Assembly (NCBI GenBank): GCA_050951505.1
Contig: JBMNJE010000009.1
Span: forward strand, 124,001 to 188,000
Direction: 5' to 3'
Length of the DNA stretch: 64,000 nt
Source of the DNA: DUOA01 sp012839095
GTDB lineage: Bacteria; Bacillota; Clostridia; Caldicoprobacterales; DTU083
The notes under the pieces are model-generated. The model saw only the letters and a program-made list of their open reading frames with translations. It was not told where the DNA came from and did not search any database. Shown here piece after piece: positions 59,261-64,000 of this stretch (position 1 is its first letter; the number at the start of each line of letters is the position of its first letter). Both the position numbers and the translations under genes were made by a program.

Positions 59261-60478
59261 TTGAGCAGTCCCTTCAACAAATGGATGCAGCAGATTCCGG
59301 AAGGCGTACAGGACTCTTTGCCGGAGGAGCGCTACAATGCAAGAATAGCGGAAGACAAGCTGCGCAGAAAATTTCATCTGAGCGGCTACGATGAAGTTGA
59401 CACTCCCTTGTTTGAGTATCTGGATATATTCGAAGGAAAAACTGCCTCCATTGAGCAGGAGCAGATGTACAAGTTCTTCGAGCCCGGCAGCCGCATCATG
59501 GTGCTGCGGCCTGACATTACCATGCCCATAGCCCGCATAGCCGCCACAAAAATGAAGAACCGGCCCCTGCCCTTACGTTTGTCCTACTTCGGAAATGTTT
59601 ATCGATATGAGGGGCAGAGGCAGAACGGACAGAGAGAGTTTGCACAGGCAGGCATTGAACTGCTGGGTTCGCGAAAACCCGAGGCCGATGCAGAGATAAT
59701 CTCCCTTGCAGTGGAATCCCTGCTGGAACTTGGCCTGACAGAGTTTCAGATAGACATAGGCCAGGTGGAATTTTTCAAAGGTTTGGTGGAGGAAGCGGGC
59801 TTGAATGAAGTCCAATCCGAAAACCTGAGGCATCTGACCGACCAAAAGAACAAGCTGGCGCTGGAGATGCAGCTTAAGGAGCTGTCCATACCCGCTGAGA
59901 CAAAAAACAATCTTCTTAAGATACCCATGATGTTCGGCGGAGAAGAGGTACTGAAGTCTGCCATGGTGCTTGCAGAAACAGAACGCTGCATGAAAGCACT
60001 GGAAAACCTGGACGTGATATACAGAATGCTTAAGAACTTCGGCCTGTCAAGGTACATTGCCATTGATTTAGGCATGGTTCACAGCCTGAATTATTATACA
60101 GGCATGATATTCCGGGGAATGATCAGGGATATGGGATATCCTGTCTGCGGCGGCGGCCGATATGACTCCCTGGTTTCAGAATTTGGAAAGGATCTGCCCG
60201 CCACGGGGTTTGCTCTGGACATGAGGCGCATCCTTATGGCACTGGAAAGACAAAAGGGGCTGGCACCGCTGCCGGTTGCCGATATCCTGTTTGTATATGA
60301 TACTTCTGTGAATAAGGAGTGCTACAGGAAGATTCAGAGTCTCAGATCCGAAGGGCTGCGGGTGGAAATATTTTTGCCCGCTGAGAATGGCATGACGGCT
60401 GAGGCATATGCCAGGGAAAAGGGAATCCCCAGGCTTCTTCAGTTCAGCTCCGGAAGATTTCAGGAACGGATGGTATAA
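59261..60478 (+). CDS. hisZ: ATP phosphoribosyltransferase regulatory subunit HisZ
   Basis: A 405-residue paralogue of histidyl-tRNA synthetase that lacks aminoacylation activity and activates short-form HisG. It has the class II-type opening IPEGVQDSLPEE, the LRPDITMPIARIA motif 2-like segment near residue 90 and the late YYTGMIFRGM and GGGRYDSL segments. The TTG at 59261 has GGTGA five bases upstream; GTG at 59252 is an alternative. Starts further upstream would fall at or before the promoter. First gene of the operon. Confidence 0.92.
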   Translation: MSSPFNKWMQQIPEGVQDSLPEERYNARIAEDKLRRKFHLSGYDEVDTPLFEYLDIFEGKTASIEQEQMYKFFEPGSRIMVLRPDITMPIARIAATKMKNRPLPLRLSYFGNVYRYEGQRQNGQREFAQAGIELLGSRKPEADAEIISLAVESLLELGLTEFQIDIGQVEFFKGLVEEAGLNEVQSENLRHLTDQKNKLALEMQLKELSIPAETKNNLLKIPMMFGGEEVLKSAMVLAETERCMKALENLDVIYRMLKNFGLSRYIAIDLGMVHSLNYYTGMIFRGMIRDMGYPVCGGGRYDSLVSEFGKDLPATGFALDMRRILMALERQKGLAPLPVADILFVYDTSVNKECYRKIQSLRSEGLRVEIFLPAENGMTAEAYAREKGIPRLLQFSSGRFQERMV

Positions 60479-60492
60479 AGGAGTGGTTACTT

Positions 60493-61131
60493 TTGATAAC
60501 AATTGCCCTGGCCAAGGGACGCCTGGCTGAGAAAACCCTGGATTTGCTGGAGCAGCTGGGCATAAGCTGCAGTGAAATCAGAACCGGGTCCAGAAAGCTC
60601 ATCTTTACAACCGATGATGGTACCATAAGAATTATTATGGTCAAACCCAGTGATGTGCCGGCCTATGTCGAATACGGAACAGCGGATATTGGCATCGCAG
60701 GAAAAGACACTCTGATGGAGGAAGGGAGATCCCTATATGAGATGCTGGACCTGAAATTTGGAGGCTGCAGACTGGTGGTAGCGGGGTTTCCGGATAAAAA
60801 GCATTCCGGCATTACCCAATCCCATATACGGGTAGCGACCAAGTACCCCAATATTACCCGCAGCTACTTTTCAGGCAAGGGGGAGACTGTTGAGATCATC
60901 AAGCTGAACGGCTCGGTGGAGCTGGGTCCTCTGACCGGTTTGTCCGATGTGATAGTGGACATTGTCGAAAGCGGCAGAACTTTGGCTGAAAACGGCCTGG
61001 AGGTATTGGAGGAGATCTGTCCCGTCTCTGCAAGGCTGGTTGTCAATCAGGTAAGTCTCAAAACCAGGAATGATGAAATCAAAAGAATCATTGACGGATT
61101 AAGAGAGCTGTTGGAGGGAAAAGAATCATGA
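60493..61131 (+). CDS. hisG: ATP phosphoribosyltransferase, short form HisG
   Basis: A 212-residue enzyme for the first step of histidine synthesis, joining ATP and PRPP. It opens TIALAKGRLAEKTLDLL and has the DVPAYVEYGTADIGIAGKD segment near residue 55 and the PRPP-binding GLSDVIVDIVESGRTL near 150. It lacks the C-terminal ACT-like regulatory domain, as expected with hisZ in the operon. TTG start with AAAGGAG upstream; its end overlaps hisD by four bases. Confidence 0.97.
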   Translation: MITIALAKGRLAEKTLDLLEQLGISCSEIRTGSRKLIFTTDDGTIRIIMVKPSDVPAYVEYGTADIGIAGKDTLMEEGRSLYEMLDLKFGGCRLVVAGFPDKKHSGITQSHIRVATKYPNITRSYFSGKGETVEIIKLNGSVELGPLTGLSDVIVDIVESGRTLAENGLEVLEEICPVSARLVVNQVSLKTRNDEIKRIIDGLRELLEGKES

Positions 61132-62447
61132 TTCGGACAATTGATGGGAGAGGGAAAAACACTGGCTGGATAGTAAACAGCTTAAACAGGCCTTCCCAGC
61201 TGGAGGCACATAAGGAACGGGAGGTAGTGCTTTCCGTTTTGAAGTCAGTGCGGGAGGAAGGCGACGCTGCCCTGCTAAGATACACCAGGGAGTTTGACAG
61301 AGCGGAATTGGCCGGACCGGAAGACTTATGTGTTTCAAAGGAAGAAATTGAAGATGCATATAAAAAAATGAATTCCAGACAGCTGGATATCCTGGAAAAG
61401 GCAGCCCGGCGCATTCGGCGTTTTCATGAAAAACAGAAGCAGGAGAGCTGGATTTCCTTTGAGGAGAAGGGCGTATTGCTGGGACAGAAGGTTACCCCTA
61501 TGGAGCGGGTAGGCGTATATGTACCAGGGGGAAAAGCCGCATATCCATCATCTGTGCTCATGAACGTCATACCCGCCCTGGTTGCAGGAGTGGAAGAAAT
61601 TATTATGGTTACCCCGCCCGGGGCGGATGGCACCATCAATCCCTCAATCCTTGCTGCAGCCAGAGCGGCAGGTGCGCATAGGATATACAGGGCAGGCGGG
61701 GCGCAGGCCATAGCGGCATTGGCTTATGGAACGGAAACCATTCCCAAGGTGGATAAAATTGTAGGTCCTGGAAATATCTATGTGGCACTGGCAAAAAGAG
61801 AGGTCTACGGTCATGTGGATATTGATATGATAGCCGGCCCCAGCGAGATTGTGGTAATCGCCGACTCTTCCGCCAGGCCGTCCTATGTGGCAGCGGATCT
61901 GATGTCCCAGGCAGAACACGATACCATGGCTTCTGCCATTCTGATAACTGATTCTGTAGAAATAATTTCCGAAGTTAAGCAGGAACTGGCAATGCAAATA
62001 GAGAAGCTACCATTAAAAGACACAATTCGTACTTCTTTGCACCATTATGGTGCCTGCATCCTGGTAGATACCACAGAAGAAGCAATCAGGCTGTCCAATG
62101 CCCTGGCTCCGGAGCATCTTGAACTGGCAATAGCCAATCCCCTTGATCGATTGGCGGATATCAGGCATGCAGGAGCAGTTTTCTTAGGGCATCATTCTCC
62201 TGAACCTGTGGGTGATTATATGGCCGGGCCCAATCATGTCCTGCCTACCAGCGGTACAGCCCGCTTCTTCTCTCCCCTGGGCACTGAGGACTTTGTCAAA
62301 AAGTCCAGCATTCTCTTTTATGACAAGGAAGCCCTGAGGCAAATTCATCAGGATGCAGCTGATTTTGCGCGGATGGAAGGCTTAACCGCTCATGCAAATG
62401 CCATGGAAGTGAGGTTTTCAGATGATGAAGAAGGAATATCTCCGTAG
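61128..62447 (+). CDS. hisD: Histidinol dehydrogenase HisD
   Basis: A 439-residue zinc enzyme for the last two oxidations of histidine synthesis. Motifs: GVYVPGGKAAYPSSVLMNVIPA near residue 127, IYRAGGAQAIAALAYGTETIP near 185, the DMIAGPSEIVVIAD segment near 232, and EHDTMASAILIT near 262; the zinc ligand region GPNHVLPTSGTARF is near 370. Overlaps hisG by four and hisC by 26 bases. Confidence 0.97.
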   Translation: MIRTIDGRGKNTGWIVNSLNRPSQLEAHKEREVVLSVLKSVREEGDAALLRYTREFDRAELAGPEDLCVSKEEIEDAYKKMNSRQLDILEKAARRIRRFHEKQKQESWISFEEKGVLLGQKVTPMERVGVYVPGGKAAYPSSVLMNVIPALVAGVEEIIMVTPPGADGTINPSILAAARAAGAHRIYRAGGAQAIAALAYGTETIPKVDKIVGPGNIYVALAKREVYGHVDIDMIAGPSEIVVIADSSARPSYVAADLMSQAEHDTMASAILITDSVEIISEVKQELAMQIEKLPLKDTIRTSLHHYGACILVDTTEEAIRLSNALAPEHLELAIANPLDRLADIRHAGAVFLGHHSPEPVGDYMAGPNHVLPTSGTARFFSPLGTEDFVKKSSILFYDKEALRQIHQDAADFARMEGLTAHANAMEVRFSDDEEGISP

Positions 62448-63504
62448 GGATCTGAGAAGCATCAAGCCCTATCAGGCAGGAAAATATGCTTATAACCTTA
62501 AGCTGGATGCCAATGAAAGCCCCTGGCCGTTACCTTTGGAAATAAGGGCACAACTGGCTTCCGAACTGCTAAACGGCAATGATTATCAGCTTTATCCTGA
62601 TTCTGACGCAGACCGGCTAAGGCAGGCACTGGCAGAGAAGCTGAAGGTAAAGCCGCACAATATCCTGATAGGAAATGGTTCAGATGAGCTTCTGCACATA
62701 GTAACAACGGCTTTTGCCGGCTGGGGCGACAAGGTTTTGTGCCCCTCTCCCGGATTCAGCATGGTATTATGGTATGCCCGGCTGACAGGGGCCATACCTG
62801 TAACATACCGGCTAAATGAAAAGCTTCAATATTCCGCAGCTGATATAAAGCTTGCTCTTGAGGCTCATTCACCTAAAATTCTCCACATATGCACGCCCAA
62901 CAATCCAACCGGCAGCGTCCTGCCTGTGTCCGATATTTATGAGATTGCTATGAGTTTTGACGGAGTGGTTGTTGTGGACGAAGCCTATTATGAGTTTTAC
63001 GGCGAATCGGCTGTTTCTCTTGTGGACAAGTGTCCCAATCTTGTTGTGCTCCGCACTTTCTCAAAGGCCATGGGAATGGCAGGGCTGCGTATAGGATATC
63101 TGATCGGCAATCAGGAACTGACAGCTGAGATATACAAGGTTAAGCCCCCCTATAACGTCAACAGCTTTTCTCAAAGGGCAGCTGAGCTGCTGCTGGCTTA
63201 TCCGGAGATAATGGAAGATAGGGTCAGTAAAACGATAAGAGCCAGAGAATGGTTGTATAATGCTCTGGTTGGCCTGCGCGGAGTAGAACCTTATCCATCC
63301 CGGGCGAATTTTATTCTCTTCAGGGTAAAAAATGGTCTCGCAGTATTTCGGGGGCTCCTGAAGAAGGGAATTCTGGTCAGGCATTTCGGGGACGATCCTG
63401 TGCTTCATAATCATCTGCGAATTACCATAGGCCGGGAAGAGGACAATAAATTCATTATTCAAAGTCTGGCAGAGGTTCTGGCAGATGAGGAGGGTTGGTC
63501 ATGA
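62422..63504 (+). CDS. hisC: Histidinol-phosphate aminotransferase HisC
   Basis: A 360-residue fold-type I PLP enzyme. LDANESPWPLP near residue 27, GNGSDELLHIV near 85, TPNNPTGSVLP near 160, VVVDEAYYEF near 185, and the PLP-lysine segment LRTFSKAMGMAGLRIGY near 213 are all visible. It aminates imidazole acetol phosphate. The start lies within the end of hisD, with GTGAGG upstream; an adjacent second ATG at 62425 is possible. Its stop overlaps hisB. Confidence 0.96.
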   Translation: MMKKEYLRRDLRSIKPYQAGKYAYNLKLDANESPWPLPLEIRAQLASELLNGNDYQLYPDSDADRLRQALAEKLKVKPHNILIGNGSDELLHIVTTAFAGWGDKVLCPSPGFSMVLWYARLTGAIPVTYRLNEKLQYSAADIKLALEAHSPKILHICTPNNPTGSVLPVSDIYEIAMSFDGVVVVDEAYYEFYGESAVSLVDKCPNLVVLRTFSKAMGMAGLRIGYLIGNQELTAEIYKVKPPYNVNSFSQRAAELLLAYPEIMEDRVSKTIRAREWLYNALVGLRGVEPYPSRANFILFRVKNGLAVFRGLLKKGILVRHFGDDPVLHNHLRITIGREEDNKFIIQSLAEVLADEEGWS

Positions 63505-64000
63505 ATCGAACCGGCAGTGTACAGAGGACAAGCAGAGAGACTCATGCAGCCGTCACCATTAATTTGGACGGGAAGGGCGCAGCAGACTGCAGTACCGGGA
63601 TCGGTTTCTTTGATCACATGCTTGCTCTTTTTGCTGCTCATGGCGGCTTTGATCTGCGGATAGAGGCAAAGGGTGATCTGGAGGTAGACGGTCATCATAC
63701 CGTGGAGGATGTGGGCATTGTTCTGGGCAAAGCCTTACAAGAGGCACTCGGCGACAAAAAGGACATACAAAGATACGGAACTGCCTTTGTTCCGATGGAT
63801 GAAGCGCTGGCCATGGTCAGCCTGGACATCAGCGGACGGCCATATCTCCATATGGAATTACCTGCTTTGGCACCCATGGCGGGAGATTTTGACACCCAGC
63901 TGCTGGAGGAGTTTTTCCGGGCATTTTCGGTACATAGCGGGACTACCCTGCATATTCGGGTTTTATACGGCAGGAATACCCATCATATGATTGAGGCCGT
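63501..64000 (+). CDS. hisB: Imidazoleglycerol-phosphate dehydratase HisB (3' end outside window)
   Basis: The frame opens at ATG 63501, overlapping the hisC stop, and stays open to the window end (166 codons), so the gene is cut. Visible family motifs are the metal-binding FFDHMLALFAAHGGFDL near residue 35, DGHHTVEDVGIVLGKAL near 64, MDEALA near 98 and YGRNTHHMIEA at the edge. Only about 30 residues should be missing. It is the single-function HisB, without a phosphatase domain, in agreement with a separate hisJ. AGGAGGG precedes the ATG. Confidence 0.95.
   Translation, partial: MNRTGSVQRTSRETHAAVTINLDGKGAADCSTGIGFFDHMLALFAAHGGFDLRIEAKGDLEVDGHHTVEDVGIVLGKALQEALGDKKDIQRYGTAFVPMDEALAMVSLDISGRPYLHMELPALAPMAGDFDTQLLEEFFRAFSVHSGTTLHIRVLYGRNTHHMIEA

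Noticed and set aside
1..64000. tRNA, rRNA, CRISPR arrays, insertion sequences or prophage genes
   Set aside because: None was recognised on reading; the only repeats found are short hairpins and two small tandem duplications. A covariance-model search would be needed to exclude small RNAs.

Overview
The window reads as chromosomal DNA of an anaerobic, endospore-forming, Gram-positive bacterium of the class Clostridia. Supporting signs are the sporulation genes spoIIGA, sigE, sigG, spoIIP and spoIVA, an LtaS-type lipoteichoic acid synthase homologue, a MurE with the DNPR motif of meso-diaminopimelate-adding enzymes, purine-rich Shine-Dalgarno sites, frequent GTG/TTG starts and many U-tailed terminators. 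No species can be named from the sequence alone. No rRNA, tRNA, CRISPR array, phage or intact insertion sequence was recognised.

Region 1 (1-22.2 kb) is accessory and metabolic. It holds the end of a TetR regulator followed by a broken ABC ATPase gene, a PQ-loop protein with a DUF4886 hydrolase, a rhodanese lipoprotein, a GH172/DUF2961 protein, sfsA, an amidohydrolase, pepF with a URO-D-family protein, ychF with an LTA-synthase-like gene, azlCD, a ferritin-like protein, paired chromate transporters, and a cobalt/nickel ECF transporter (cbiMQO) overlapping a shortened B12-type methionine synthase. An adenylate kinase overlapping a metallophosphoesterase closes the region.

Region 2 (22.2-39.5 kb) is the division and cell wall (dcw) cluster: mraZ-rsmH-ftsL-spoVD/ftsI-murE-murF-mraY-murD-ftsW-murA-ftsQ-DUF881-DUF881-sbp-ftsA-ftsZ. 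It begins with three AGTGG repeats at 10-bp spacing (a MraZ box) and ends with a strong terminator. murG, murB and murC are absent from it.

Region 3 (39.5-53.1 kb) is sporulation-centred: spoIIGA-sigE-sigG, a YlmC/YmxH protein, nrdR, pgeF, then a DUF1614 protein-spoIIP-DUF3189-DUF3189-DUF512-der-plsY-gpsA-spoIVA. Candidate promoters resembling Spo0A-type, forespore sigma (F/G) and mother-cell sigma E sites lie in the expected places. gpsA appears to start at ATT.

Region 4 (53.2-64 kb) has transketolase, a two-gene radical-SAM/DUF4130 module whose consensus promoter is overlapped by a LexA-type box, thpR and hisJ on the minus strand, and a divergent hisZGDCB operon with a perfect-consensus promoter, cut by the window end in hisB.

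The most interesting points are the LexA-box-controlled radical-SAM/DUF4130 pair, the cobalt importer fused by overlap to a methionine synthase without a cobalamin domain, the perfect inverted repeat just downstream of the cbiM promoter, the ATT-started gpsA, and the Thr-to-Ser change at the predicted LtaS nucleophile.
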